A stretch of DNA of 41,435 nt, taken from the NCBI GenBank assembly GCA_937995735.1, contig CALKIZ010000089.1:1-41435 (forward strand), in the 5' to 3' direction. Both the position numbers and the translations under genes were made by a program. The notes beneath the pieces are model-generated. The model saw nothing but the letters and a program-made list of their open reading frames with translations. It did not search any database and was not told the DNA's origin. Source of the DNA: an uncultured Neomegalonema sp. (GTDB lineage Bacteria > Pseudomonadota > Alphaproteobacteria > Rhodobacterales > Rhodobacteraceae). Numbering within the stretch: position 1 is the stretch's first letter; each line of letters begins with the position of its first letter. Shown in pieces: positions 26,206-35,412 of this stretch.

Positions 26206-28557
26206 ATGAACTGGTTAACGAGATCTGTAAGTGCCCGAACCGGAGCTTCGATACTGGCGCTGGGCGTCGCATTCGGAACGATGTCCGCTCCACTTGTGTC
26301 CCTTGCACAAAACGCAGGTGTGTCTCAGGCCGGCGGTGCCATTACAGCTATTACAGTTGAAGGTAATCAGAGAATAGAACCTGATACGGTTCGGTCTTAT
26401 CTGACCGTTACACCAGGCCAGCCCGCTACTGCCGCACAAATTAACGAGTCGGTTAAAGCAATGTTTGCAACGGGATTGTTCAAGGATGCCAGAATTGAGC
26501 GCCGCGGTTCCGTTTTGGCCGTCATGGTAGAAGAAAATCCCGTTGTTAACCAGATTGCCTTCGAAGGAAATGATCGTATCCCTGACGATGCTTTGCGCGC
26601 CGGGGTCACGAGCCGAGAACGCCGGGTCTTTACGCGAGCCAAAGCCGAATCCGATGCTGCCGGGATTCTGGACGCTTATCGCCGTTCCGGTCGGTATGGT
26701 GCGGTTGTCGAGCCTAAAATTATCGAACTGCCGCAAAACCGTGTCGATCTCGTCTATGAGATCGAAGAAGGGCCTTTGACCGGTGTGGATAGCATCCGGT
26801 TTGTTGGTAACCGTGCTTTTTCTGACTGGCGCTTGCGCCGCGAAATTCCGACGGATGAATCCTCGCTGTTTAATTTTCTATCTTCAACGGATTCATACGA
26901 CCCTGACCGCTTGGAATTGGATCAACAGGTTCTCCGGCAGTTTTACCTCTCGAACGGGTATGTCGATTTTGAAATAGAGTCTGCTGTCGCGGAGCTTTCA
27001 CCTGATCGTTCAGGTTTTCTAATCAGCTTTGCCCTTAACGAAGGTGAACAATATAGATTTGGCGCGATTGATATTGTCTCAAATGCTGAAGGCGTTGATA
27101 TCGAAGACTTGCGTAGGTTGATTTCGGCTCAAGAAGGTGAGATTTACGATATTCGGGAGATTGAAGAGACGATAACGGATATGACCTTTCGCCTCGGCGA
27201 AAGTGGGTATGCATTTACGCAAATAAACCCGATTCCGACCAAAGACGATAATAACAGAACCGTTGGTATTACGTTCGAGATTAACGAGGGCGAGCGCGTT
27301 TTCGTTGAGCGAATCGATATCACGGGAAATTCGCGTACATTAGATCGTGTCATTCGGAGGCAGTTTGAACTGGCTGAAGGTGACGCTTTCAACGCATTAC
27401 AGCTTCGTAGGTCGCGGTCTAAAATCCGTGGCTTGGGATTTTTTAGCGGCGTCGACGTCCGCACGACACCAGGGTCGACTCCTGATCGGATTGTCGTTGA
27501 AACTGAAGTGACGGAACAATCGACGGGTCAATTGAGTTTTGGTTTGGGGTTCTCTACGTCTGAGAATATTTCCGGTGAAGTTAGTATCGTCGAGCGCAAT
27601 TTGCTAGGACGTGGACAGGCATTGCGCCTCCGTGCGCGTATTTCGTCACGAACAGCACTTTATGATTTGAGTTTCACCGAGCCATCTTTCCTTGATCGCG
27701 ATTTGTCTGTTGGCTTTGATCTTTTCCGTCGTGAGACTGATAACCAAAACACCTCTTCCTTTGATGTTGTGAACACCGGATTTCAGCCACGCATTAGTTT
27801 TCCATTAGGGCGTTATTCACGTCTGACACCGCGCTACCGGATTTCGGAAGATGAGATCCGAGACGTCCCTGATGATGCATCGCTGTTCATTCAAGAGGAT
27901 CTCGGCAGTGATATTACTTCCTCGCTGGGATATGAGTTTGTATATGATCGCAGAAACGATGTTGCTGAGCCTAAAGAAGGTTTCATTTTCCGGTTTGAAC
28001 AAGACGTTGCAGGTCTTGGAGGTGATGCGCGTTTCGTGAAAACTGAAGCATCGGTTAAGGGCTTTACGACGATTATCAACGAAGATGTTGTAGCAAGTCT
28101 GGAATTAGCCGGTGGAGCAATTACATCATTTGGAGGGTATGATCTTAAGGCTTCAGATCGGTTTTTCTTGGGCGGTGATACATTCCGTGGTTTTGAAACT
28201 GCCGGTATCGGACCGCGCGACAATGACACAGATGATACTCTCGGAGGGAACTATTACGGTGTTGCCCGTGCTGAAGTGACTTTCCCGCTTGGCTTGCCTG
28301 AAGAATTTGGTCTTGCGGGTGGTGTCTTTGCAGATGTTGGTACTGTATTTGGTCTTGATGTCACGAGTTTGACCGATTTTAATGGTGTAGAGATAGCAAC
28401 GGTCGACGACGACCCCGAACTTCGGGCTGCCGTTGGCGGGACAATCTTTTGGACGTCTCCATTCGGTCCTGTGAGGCTTAATTTCGCAACACCGATTGTT
28501 CAGCAAGATGGCGATGATGATGAGTTCTTCCGGTTCACCGCTGGCACGCGCTTCTAA
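26206..28557 (+). CDS. bamA: Outer membrane protein assembly factor BamA
   Basis: The 783-residue protein has a signal peptide ending near VSLAQNA, five POTRA repeats (about residues 45-430) and a 16-stranded Omp85 barrel. SLGYEFVYDRRND and FRGFETAGIGPRD (the RGF motif of strand 13 to loop 6) and the terminal RFTAGTRF with C-terminal Phe are diagnostic. It folds and inserts outer-membrane proteins. ATG 26206 has GGAGGA five bases upstream; the frame opens earlier at 26152 but with no signal peptide at its start. The 3' end overlaps the next gene by about 40-60 bases. Confidence 0.98.
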   Translation: MNWLTRSVSARTGASILALGVAFGTMSAPLVSLAQNAGVSQAGGAITAITVEGNQRIEPDTVRSYLTVTPGQPATAAQINESVKAMFATGLFKDARIERRGSVLAVMVEENPVVNQIAFEGNDRIPDDALRAGVTSRERRVFTRAKAESDAAGILDAYRRSGRYGAVVEPKIIELPQNRVDLVYEIEEGPLTGVDSIRFVGNRAFSDWRLRREIPTDESSLFNFLSSTDSYDPDRLELDQQVLRQFYLSNGYVDFEIESAVAELSPDRSGFLISFALNEGEQYRFGAIDIVSNAEGVDIEDLRRLISAQEGEIYDIREIEETITDMTFRLGESGYAFTQINPIPTKDDNNRTVGITFEINEGERVFVERIDITGNSRTLDRVIRRQFELAEGDAFNALQLRRSRSKIRGLGFFSGVDVRTTPGSTPDRIVVETEVTEQSTGQLSFGLGFSTSENISGEVSIVERNLLGRGQALRLRARISSRTALYDLSFTEPSFLDRDLSVGFDLFRRETDNQNTSSFDVVNTGFQPRISFPLGRYSRLTPRYRISEDEIRDVPDDASLFIQEDLGSDITSSLGYEFVYDRRNDVAEPKEGFIFRFEQDVAGLGGDARFVKTEASVKGFTTIINEDVVASLELAGGAITSFGGYDLKASDRFFLGGDTFRGFETAGIGPRDNDTDDTLGGNYYGVARAEVTFPLGLPEEFGLAGGVFADVGTVFGLDVTSLTDFNGVEIATVDDDPELRAAVGGTIFWTSPFGPVRLNFATPIVQQDGDDDEFFRFTAGTRF

Positions 28558-29119
28558 AGCAGTTGGGCATCTGCTTTTTGTAGGTATGCTTTTTGTATCC
28601 GCTGCGCTTCCCCTTAACCAAGTGATGGCGCAGGCAGACGTTAATATCGGTATTCTTGTTGTCGATATGCAGAAGGTTCAGCGTGACGCAGCGGCTTCGG
28701 TGAGCGTAACAGAGCAGATCGCAGCGCTAAGGGCCGAATTGGGAGCGGTCATTTCAAAACGCTCCGAAGCCATTAATCGTGAAGAAACAGAATTGGCGAA
28801 AGAACGGAATAAATTGACCGCAGATGAACTGCGCACACTAGCGCGTGAATTTGAACGCAAAGTCTTCGCACACCGTGATTTTGAACAGCAGGAAACCACA
28901 AAATTGCAATTATTACAGGCGCAAGCCCGTGCTGCGATCAGAGGACAAATTATTCCAATCTTAACGAGTGTCATGCGCGAGCGAAATGCGCAGGTCATGT
29001 TGGACAAAAATGAGGTGGTCTTGAGCAAAGATGCACTTGATGTCACAAATGAAGTGCTCACCCGCCTTAATAAGGCTTTGCCGACGTTGATTTTATCCCC
29101 CCCCCGCGATCCTGAGTAA
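28508..29119 (+). CDS. skp: Skp/OmpH-family periplasmic chaperone
   Basis: A roughly 200-residue secreted protein with a signal peptide (HLLFVGMLFVSAALPLNQVMAQA) and a long helical-hairpin region rich in Glu, Lys, Arg and Gln (SKRSEAINREETELAKERNK, LAREFERKVFAHRDFEQQ). VGILVVDMQKV-like residues open the mature domain. Skp escorts unfolded outer-membrane proteins to the Bam complex. The exact start is open: ATGs at 28508, 28514, 28517 and 28520 all lie inside the bamA coding region, so translation is probably coupled to bamA termination. No separate ribosome-binding site is obvious. Confidence 0.88.
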   Translation: MAMMMSSSGSPLARASKAVGHLLFVGMLFVSAALPLNQVMAQADVNIGILVVDMQKVQRDAAASVSVTEQIAALRAELGAVISKRSEAINREETELAKERNKLTADELRTLAREFERKVFAHRDFEQQETTKLQLLQAQARAAIRGQIIPILTSVMRERNAQVMLDKNEVVLSKDALDVTNEVLTRLNKALPTLILSPPRDPE

Positions 29120-29213
29120 TCGAATTACCTAAGTTGACGCGGTTTACTTGACCAACGCGGGTATTGAGGTAACACGACGATATTTAAATTCGCCGGAAAA
29201 TTGGATTTCGCAG

Positions 29214-29669
29214 ATGTCAGACGCGCTCACCACTGCCGATCTTGATCGGATTAAACGGATGATCCCTCACCGTGACCCTTTCTTGATGATAGATTCCGTT
29301 ACAGGTATCGAAAATGGTGAGTTTGCCATTGGGTGCAAAGCGGTGACGGGTGAGGAATACTTTTTTGAAGGCCATTTCCCCGGTCGCCCCATCATGCCCG
29401 GCGTCCTCATTGTTGAAGCAATGGCCCAAACTGCGGCAGTGCTTGTGGTTCAGACACTTGATATGGTGGATCAGGGTAAGCTCGTCTATTTCATGACGGT
29501 TGATAAAACCAAGTTTCGCGCTCCTGTAGAACCCGGTGCTGACCTAGAATTACACGTTACAGTGCAACGTAGCAAAGGCCGTGTTTGGAAATTTAGGGGG
29601 ATTGGAAAAGTCGGCGATACGACTGTTGCTGAAGCCGAATTCAGCGCAATGATCGTTGATCCGGAATAA
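29214..29669 (+). CDS. fabZ: 3-hydroxyacyl-[acyl-carrier-protein] dehydratase FabZ
   Basis: The 151-residue hotdog-fold enzyme dehydrates 3-hydroxyacyl-ACP. The active-site segment [20 protein letters not shown] carries catalytic His54 and Glu68. ATG 29214 gives the usual length; an upstream TTG at 29148 would add 22 residues unlike the family. In most relatives lpxD sits immediately upstream; here only a 94-base gap separates it from skp. lpxA follows within the lipid A cluster. Confidence 0.97.
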   Translation: MSDALTTADLDRIKRMIPHRDPFLMIDSVTGIENGEFAIGCKAVTGEEYFFEGHFPGRPIMPGVLIVEAMAQTAAVLVVQTLDMVDQGKLVYFMTVDKTKFRAPVEPGADLELHVTVQRSKGRVWKFRGIGKVGDTTVAEAEFSAMIVDPE

Positions 29670-29712
29670 TTCGGCATGAAAATGCGCTATGACCTGATAA
29701 ACGGAGCCTGAG

Positions 29713-30519
29713 ATGACCATTGCTACCAGTGCAGCGATCCATGCGACTGCCATCGTGGAAGAGGGTGCGTCGATTGGCGAGAATGTAACGATCGGTGCTT
29801 ACAGCGTGGTTGGGGCTAATGTGAAGCTGGGTGACGATGTTCGCCTCGAAGCGCATGTCTCTATTTCAGGGCACACGAGAGTCGGTGCGCGAACGCATAT
29901 CTTTCCTTTCGCATCTATCGGATCAGCTCCACAGGATTTGAAGTTTGCCGGGGAAATTTCTTCTTTGGAAATCGGAGAAGATAATCAAATCCGGGAACAT
30001 GTGACGATGAACCCCGGTACGGAAGGTGGAGGCGGTATCACGCGCGTAGGAGATCGCTGTCTCTTTATGGTGGGAACGCATGTTGCGCATGATTGTTTGA
30101 TCGGTGCGAATGTCATCATGGTGAATAATTCAGTATTGGGCGGCCATGTAGAGGTTGGCGATTTTGCTGTTCTCGGGGGGCTTTCCGCAGTCCACCAATT
30201 TGTTAGGATCGGCGCTCATGCAATGGTTGGCGGCATGACAGGCGTTGAGCGTGACGTTATTCCTGCAGGCACCGTAATGGGCAATCGGGCGCATCTTGCT
30301 GGTTTAAATCTAACCGGTTTGAAACGGCGCGGGATTCCGAAAGATGACATTCACGCTTTACGCGCCGCATACAGGGATGTGTTCGAAGGAACTGAAGGCG
30401 AGTTGGTCGAGCGTGCCGAAGTATTAAATAGGACATTGCAAAAGGACGGACCGGCGCGTGATATGATCGACTTTATTCTTGCGCGTAGTAGCCGCCGTTT
30501 CTGTATGCCTGCGGCATAA
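29713..30519 (+). CDS. lpxA: UDP-N-acetylglucosamine acyltransferase
   Basis: The 268-residue protein is a left-handed beta-helix of hexapeptide repeats (IGENVTIGAYSVVGANVKLG) with a helical C-terminal domain. THVAHDC contains catalytic His126 (equivalent to E. coli His125). It transfers a 3-hydroxyacyl chain from ACP to UDP-GlcNAc, the first step of lipid A synthesis, in the cytoplasm. The stop is one base before the lpxI start. Confidence 0.97.
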   Translation: MTIATSAAIHATAIVEEGASIGENVTIGAYSVVGANVKLGDDVRLEAHVSISGHTRVGARTHIFPFASIGSAPQDLKFAGEISSLEIGEDNQIREHVTMNPGTEGGGGITRVGDRCLFMVGTHVAHDCLIGANVIMVNNSVLGGHVEVGDFAVLGGLSAVHQFVRIGAHAMVGGMTGVERDVIPAGTVMGNRAHLAGLNLTGLKRRGIPKDDIHALRAAYRDVFEGTEGELVERAEVLNRTLQKDGPARDMIDFILARSSRRFCMPAA

Positions 30520-30520
30520 A

Positions 30521-31357
30521 ATGCCTGCACTGCCGAAAAAGCTCGCGATTTTGGCGGGAGGTGGAACATTACCTAAGAATGTCGCCGAAGCCTGTAGGCG
30601 CGAAAGTATTCCTGCACTATTAGTAAATTTAGGCGGTGCTGCTGACGCATGGATCGGCGAGTATGATCCGCTCGATATCGCGCTGGGACAAGTTGGTCGT
30701 CTGCTTGAAACGTTAAAGGCAGAGGGTTGCGACGCGATCACGATGGCGGGGCCACTAACCCGCCCGCAATTGTCCAAAGTGCGCTTTGACTGGCAAGGGG
30801 CAAAATTGCTTCCGCGCGTCACGCAATTGTTCCGAAAAGGCGATGATGCATTGCTGCGAGGCATCGCTGAAATGTTCGAGGAGCATGGCTTTCGCGTGGT
30901 TGGACCCGAGATGTTGTTGGGGGATATTTTGGTGACACCGGGAGTAATGACTAAAAGTTCTCCAACGGATGATGCGATTGAGGATATCGCGATAGGTAGA
31001 AAAATTCTTTCGGCGCTTGGGCCTCATGATGTGGGGCAAGCTGTTGTGGTAGCGGATGGTGTTTGTATGGCTATCGAGGCCGCCGAAGGGACTGCGCAGA
31101 TGTTACAGCGGGTGAGCACATTGCGGGCCGTAGAAAGGGCATCAGGCGTCTTGGTGAAATTACCCAAACCAAACCAAGACCGGCGTGTTGATTTACCAAC
31201 AATTGGACCACAAACAATAGACGCGGCCTCAGACGCACATTTGGCAGGTATTGCTGTTGAGGCAGGGAACGGTTTTATCATTGATCGTGAGGATACAATC
31301 CGTCGTTGCGATGAGGCAGGGTTGTTTCTTATCGGCTTAACGCCGCCTGACCTATGA
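30521..31357 (+). CDS. lpxI: UDP-2,3-diacylglucosamine diphosphatase LpxI
   Basis: The 278-residue protein belongs to the LpxI (formerly DUF1009) family that replaces LpxH in alphaproteobacteria. It hydrolyses UDP-2,3-diacylglucosamine to lipid X. Family features are LAILAGGGTLPKNVAEACR, MAGPLTRPQLSKVRFDW and the C-terminal VLVKLPKPNQDRRVDLPTIG and DREDTIRRCDEAGLFLIGL. ATG 30521 directly follows the lpxA stop. It overlaps lpxB by four bases (ATGA), so lpxA-lpxI-lpxB are translationally linked. Confidence 0.95.
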   Translation: MPALPKKLAILAGGGTLPKNVAEACRRESIPALLVNLGGAADAWIGEYDPLDIALGQVGRLLETLKAEGCDAITMAGPLTRPQLSKVRFDWQGAKLLPRVTQLFRKGDDALLRGIAEMFEEHGFRVVGPEMLLGDILVTPGVMTKSSPTDDAIEDIAIGRKILSALGPHDVGQAVVVADGVCMAIEAAEGTAQMLQRVSTLRAVERASGVLVKLPKPNQDRRVDLPTIGPQTIDAASDAHLAGIAVEAGNGFIIDREDTIRRCDEAGLFLIGLTPPDL

Positions 31358-32571
31358 GCGAAAAGCCTCATATTTTTATTCTGGCGGGTGAAAGTTCCGG
31401 AGATCGTCTGGGCGCGGCATTAATGAAGAGGCTTCGCGAAGAAACCAATGATGCGGTGAAAATTACAGGCGTCGGCGGGGAGGCGATGATTGATCAAGGG
31501 TTGAAGCCAGTATTTCCGATGGCCGATATTTCGGTGATGGGCTTGGTTGAAGTTGTGCCTCATCTCAAACGTATTCGGTCGCGTTTGCGCGAAGCAAGTG
31601 AGGCAATTGCGGCAATCCGCCCGGATGCGGTAGTCACTATTGATGCGCAAGTTTTCTCGGGATTATTGGCGAAGAGAGTGCAGCGAACCGCGCCGGAAAC
31701 AACGCTGATTCATTATGTGGCTCCCACGGTTTGGGCTTGGAAGCCGTGGCGAGCAAAAAAAATTGCAAGATATTTGGATCGGGTACTCGCGCTTTTTCCG
31801 TTTGAGCCGCCGTATTTTGAGAAAGAAGGTTTAACCTGTGATTTTGTCGGTCATCCGGTGGTGGAAAGAACCACTGGATTGCCAATGGATGCTGGTGAGA
31901 CACTGCGCGCGGAGCTTGGCATATCCGCCGACTCAAAGGTTTTGTTGGTCGCACCGGGTAGCCGTTCGAGCGAAATCGCGCGACTTGGTGGCCCTTTCGG
32001 TGAAGCCGTTACCCAGCTTGCAGAATTGTATCCGACACTGGAGATCATCTTGCCCGTTGCGGCGGCGGTGGCTGAAGAGGTTGTGGCGGTGACTCGATTG
32101 TGGCCTGCCAAAACGCATATTCTCGACCCGCGCGCAGTGCCGTTTGAACAAGCAGAGACGAGGAAATTCGCGGCCTTTGCTGCGGCTGATTTTGCGCTCG
32201 CCGCGTCAGGCACAGTGACACTGGAACTTGCTGCGTTTCGTGTGCCGATGATCGTCGGTTACCGTATGCCTAAGCTGAATGAGTTTGTCGCGCGCCGTGT
32301 GATGACCGTCGATACCGGAACGCTTGTTAATATCATCACGGGTGAGAAAATTGTTCCAGAATATTGGCAGGATGATTGTAACGGAACATCTCTGGCCAAC
32401 GCATTGAGTCAGCTGATTGAAGATAAAAAAGCCCGCGATCAACAGATCGCAGGCTTTGATCGTGCGTTTGAAGCATTAGGGGAGGGTGACGCCCCCCCGT
32501 CATTACGCGCCGCGCGTTCTGTTCTGAGCGCGCTGTCTGAAAATAATCAGCGCTTCTCGACTGGTACGTAA
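31354..32571 (+). CDS. lpxB: Lipid A disaccharide synthase
   Basis: The 405-residue GT19 glycosyltransferase joins lipid X and UDP-diacylglucosamine at the inner-membrane surface. [53 protein letters not shown] and [12 protein letters not shown] are diagnostic. It ends the lipid A operon and overlaps the convergent gltA by 25 bases. A perfect hairpin at 32428-32457 inside its 3' coding part is the apparent gltA terminator, so this segment serves both as codons and as a signal. Confidence 0.97.
   Translation: MSEKPHIFILAGESSGDRLGAALMKRLREETNDAVKITGVGGEAMIDQGLKPVFPMADISVMGLVEVVPHLKRIRSRLREASEAIAAIRPDAVVTIDAQVFSGLLAKRVQRTAPETTLIHYVAPTVWAWKPWRAKKIARYLDRVLALFPFEPPYFEKEGLTCDFVGHPVVERTTGLPMDAGETLRAELGISADSKVLLVAPGSRSSEIARLGGPFGEAVTQLAELYPTLEIILPVAAAVAEEVVAVTRLWPAKTHILDPRAVPFEQAETRKFAAFAAADFALAASGTVTLELAAFRVPMIVGYRMPKLNEFVARRVMTVDTGTLVNIITGEKIVPEYWQDDCNGTSLANALSQLIEDKKARDQQIAGFDRAFEALGEGDAPPSLRAARSVLSALSENNQRFSTGT
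32421..32457 (-). terminator. gltA intrinsic terminator embedded in lpxB
   Basis: Read on the minus strand the sequence is AAAGCC, a one-base offset, GCGATC, the loop TGTT, GATCGC and GGCTTT, continuing into TTTATCT, which is a stem of 12 pairs with a U-tract. It lies 90 bases downstream of the gltA stop, wholly within lpxB codons. On the plus strand there is no T-run after the stem beyond CTTT, so it should act mainly on gltA transcripts. Confidence 0.8.
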
Positions 32572-33845
32572 TCGCGCATCGGCTCACCTGTATACATCTG
32601 ACGAGGACGTCCGATCCGCTGGTCTGGATCTTCGATCATCTCTTTCCACTGCGCGATCCAACCTACTGTGCGTGCGAGAGCAAAGATGGCAGTGAACATT
32701 GATGTTGGGAAGCCCATCGCGCTTAGGACGATGCCTGAATAGAAATCGACGTTTGGATAGAGATTTCGCTTAACGAAATACTCGTCTTCGAGCGCGATTT
32801 TTTCCAGTTCTTGCGCGACTTTCAAAATCGGATCGTTTTCGACACCGACCAATTCTAAAACTTCTTTTGCGCTTTGCTGCATCACCTTAGCACGCGGGTC
32901 ATAGCTCTTGTAAACGCGGTGTCCGAAGCCCATCAAACGGAAGGGATCGTCCTTGTCTTTAGCTCGCGCGATGTATTCCGGAATTCTGCTAACATCGCCA
33001 ATTTCTTGCAGCATATTCAGAGCGGCTTCGTTGGCTCCACCATGAGCAGGCCCCCAAAGGCAAGCTACGCCAGCGGCAATACAAGCGAACGGATTTGCAT
33101 TCGACGAACCGGCGAGACGGACTGTCGATGTTGAGGCATTTTGTTCGTGGTCTGCGTGGAGCGTGAAGATGCGATCCATCGCTTCGGCCATGATCGGATT
33201 AACTTTATAATCTTCAGTTGGGACCGAGAAGCACATATGCATGAAGTTTGCCGCATATGACAGATCGTTGCGCGGATATACGAACGGCTGACCAATAGAA
33301 TATTTATAGGCCCAAGCCGCAATGGTCGGCATTTTCGCAATCATCCGAATTGAAGCAACTTGGCGTTGCATCGGATCGCGAATGTCGGTGGAATCATGAT
33401 AGAAAGCTGACAACGCTCCAACGACACCAGTAACAATCGCCATCGGGTGTGCATCCCGGCGGAAGCCCCGGTAGAAGTTTGTCATCTGTTCGTGCAGCAT
33501 TGTATGATTGGTCACACGACTCTTAAAGTCTTCGAGGAGTTCTTTGTTCGGGAGTTCACCATAGAGAAGCAGGTAGCAAACTTCGAGGAAGTGACTGTCT
33601 TCGGCAAGTTGGTCTATCGGATAACCGCGATAAAGTAACTCCCCTTTATCGCCATCGATATAAGTGATGCTGGAATCACATGCTGCGGTTGAAGTAAATC
33701 CGGGATCGTAGGTGAAATGACCTGTTTGTTTGTACAATGACCTAACGTCGATCACCGATGGTCCGACTGCACCATCATAAATGGGCAGTTCGATTGACTG
33801 TCCTTCAACTGTAATCGTTGCTGCTTTTCCTGTTTCCGTCGTCAT
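32547..33845 (-). CDS. gltA: Citrate synthase
   Basis: The 432-residue type II (hexameric, Gram-negative) citrate synthase condenses oxaloacetate and acetyl-CoA in the TCA cycle. His268 ([10 protein letters not shown]), His309 ([14 protein letters not shown]) and Asp367 (YPNVDFYSG) form the catalytic set. The N-terminal beta-rich domain ([20 protein letters not shown]) is typical. AGGAG lies five bases before the ATG. It follows gltX by 76 bases on the same strand and overlaps the convergent lpxB. Confidence 0.98.
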   Translation of the reverse strand: MTTETGKAATITVEGQSIELPIYDGAVGPSVIDVRSLYKQTGHFTYDPGFTSTAACDSSITYIDGDKGELLYRGYPIDQLAEDSHFLEVCYLLLYGELPNKELLEDFKSRVTNHTMLHEQMTNFYRGFRRDAHPMAIVTGVVGALSAFYHDSTDIRDPMQRQVASIRMIAKMPTIAAWAYKYSIGQPFVYPRNDLSYAANFMHMCFSVPTEDYKVNPIMAEAMDRIFTLHADHEQNASTSTVRLAGSSNANPFACIAAGVACLWGPAHGGANEAALNMLQEIGDVSRIPEYIARAKDKDDPFRLMGFGHRVYKSYDPRAKVMQQSAKEVLELVGVENDPILKVAQELEKIALEDEYFVKRNLYPNVDFYSGIVLSAMGFPTSMFTAIFALARTVGWIAQWKEMIEDPDQRIGRPRQMYTGEPMRDYVPVEKR

Positions 33846-33921
33846 GCGCGCTCCTTAATGTAGCACCAACGCGGATGCGCGGCACTTTAGTTGCGTATCC
33901 AGGCTTGTAAGGCACTATTAG

Positions 33922-35355
33922 CTAGGTGCTTTGATCACTGATACGTGCCAGCGTTTCATCACGTCCAAGCGTCGCCATAACGTCATAAATCCCAGGCGAT
34001 ACCGCGCGACCAGTAAGAACAGCGCGCAACGGCTGTGCAATCTTTCCGAGTTTTGTCGCCCTTTGTTCCGCAAAGGTTTTTGTAATCGTCTCAAGCTCTT
34101 CGGTGGTCCATTCTTTAGCTTCTAGCAGATATGAAGTCAATTCACCCAGCATTGCACGTGCGTCATCCGTGAGTTGTTTTTGTGCTTTTTTGTCGAATGT
34201 AAGTGGCCGGGTAGCAAAGATATAACCCGCTGTTTCAAGCAGTTCGTTGAGTGTTTTTGCACGATCTTTCAATCCGGGCATTGCGGCAAGCAAATCTGTT
34301 TTTTGCTTTCCTGACATCTCGTGGCCCTCGCGCACGGTGTATCTTGCGACGCAAGCGGTGGTGAGGCGTTCGTTGCTTGCTGCACGTATATGCTGACCAT
34401 TGAGATTTGCGAGTTTGTCAAAATCAAACCGTGCAGCCGATTTACCAACCGCCTCTAGCCCAAACCATTCAATCGCTTGTTCTGTGGTAAAAAACTCTTC
34501 GTCACCATGTGACCAGCTTAAGCGTGCGAGATAATTTCGCATTGCCTCAGGCAGATAGCCCATCTCTTCATAAGCATCGACGCCTAATGCGCCGTGACGT
34601 TTTGAGAGTTTCGCGCCATCCGGCCCGTGAATCAGTGGAACATGGGCGAAGCTGGGGGTGGCCCAGCCTAAGCCGTCATAGATCAACGTCTGGCGCGCAG
34701 CATTTGTAAGATGGTCGTCGCCTCGGATAACGTGCGTTACGCCCATCTCATAATCGTCGACCACGACAGCCAACATATAGGTCGGTACACCATCCGAGCG
34801 CAGTAAAATTAGATCATCAAGTTGATCATTCGACCATGTGACCCGACCTTGAACCTGATCGTTGACGACTGTTTCTCCCTCACGTGGTGCTTTCAATCGC
34901 ACGGCATACGGGGCGTCCGACGGCCAATCCGCTTCGGCTTTGTCTCGCCAAGGGCTGTCAAAACGGGTGGGGAGATTATCTGCTTTCGCTTGTTCGCGGG
35001 CCGCATCAATTTCTTCTTTTGTTGAGTAGCAGCGATAAGCCGAGCCATTCTCGAGCATTTTTTTTGCGGCGTCGGCATGGCGTTCAATGCGTGAATACTG
35101 ACTGACGGCATCGCCATCCCAATCCAACCCCATCCAACGCATACCGTTAAAAATCGCTTCTGTTGCCTCAGGCGTTGAGCGGGCGCGGTCTGTATCCTCG
35201 ATACGCAGCAGAAACTTGCCGCCGTGATGCCGCGCGAATAGCCAGTTAAATAACGCGGTACGCGCTCCACCAATATGCAGAAAACCAGTCGGTGAAGGCG
35301 CAAAGCGCGTGACGACTGTTTTACTTTCGCTAGTGTTTGCAGTCTGAGCGGTCAT
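33922..35355 (-). CDS. gltX: Glutamyl-tRNA synthetase
   Basis: The 477-residue class I synthetase has the HIGH-type motif [21 protein letters not shown] and the KMSKS-type motif [13 protein letters not shown], followed by the alpha-helical anticodon-binding domain. It charges tRNA-Glu, and in organisms with GatCAB often also tRNA-Gln. ATG 35355 with TAGGAAAA upstream is preferred to the frame opening at 35388. It is divergent from comEC with only 57 bases between the starts, so their promoters must overlap. Confidence 0.97.
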   Translation of the reverse strand: MTAQTANTSESKTVVTRFAPSPTGFLHIGGARTALFNWLFARHHGGKFLLRIEDTDRARSTPEATEAIFNGMRWMGLDWDGDAVSQYSRIERHADAAKKMLENGSAYRCYSTKEEIDAAREQAKADNLPTRFDSPWRDKAEADWPSDAPYAVRLKAPREGETVVNDQVQGRVTWSNDQLDDLILLRSDGVPTYMLAVVVDDYEMGVTHVIRGDDHLTNAARQTLIYDGLGWATPSFAHVPLIHGPDGAKLSKRHGALGVDAYEEMGYLPEAMRNYLARLSWSHGDEEFFTTEQAIEWFGLEAVGKSAARFDFDKLANLNGQHIRAASNERLTTACVARYTVREGHEMSGKQKTDLLAAMPGLKDRAKTLNELLETAGYIFATRPLTFDKKAQKQLTDDARAMLGELTSYLLEAKEWTTEELETITKTFAEQRATKLGKIAQPLRAVLTGRAVSPGIYDVMATLGRDETLARISDQST

Positions 35356-35412
35356 AATGATTTTCCTACGGCGGGCCGTCTCTCTCAATTGGAGACGTAT
35401 TCGGGAGGCGTT

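Noticed and set aside
32428-32457. Hairpin as premature terminator or attenuator of lpxB
   Set aside because: On the plus strand the stem is followed by GATCGTG and not by a T-run; the U-tract exists only on the gltA strand.
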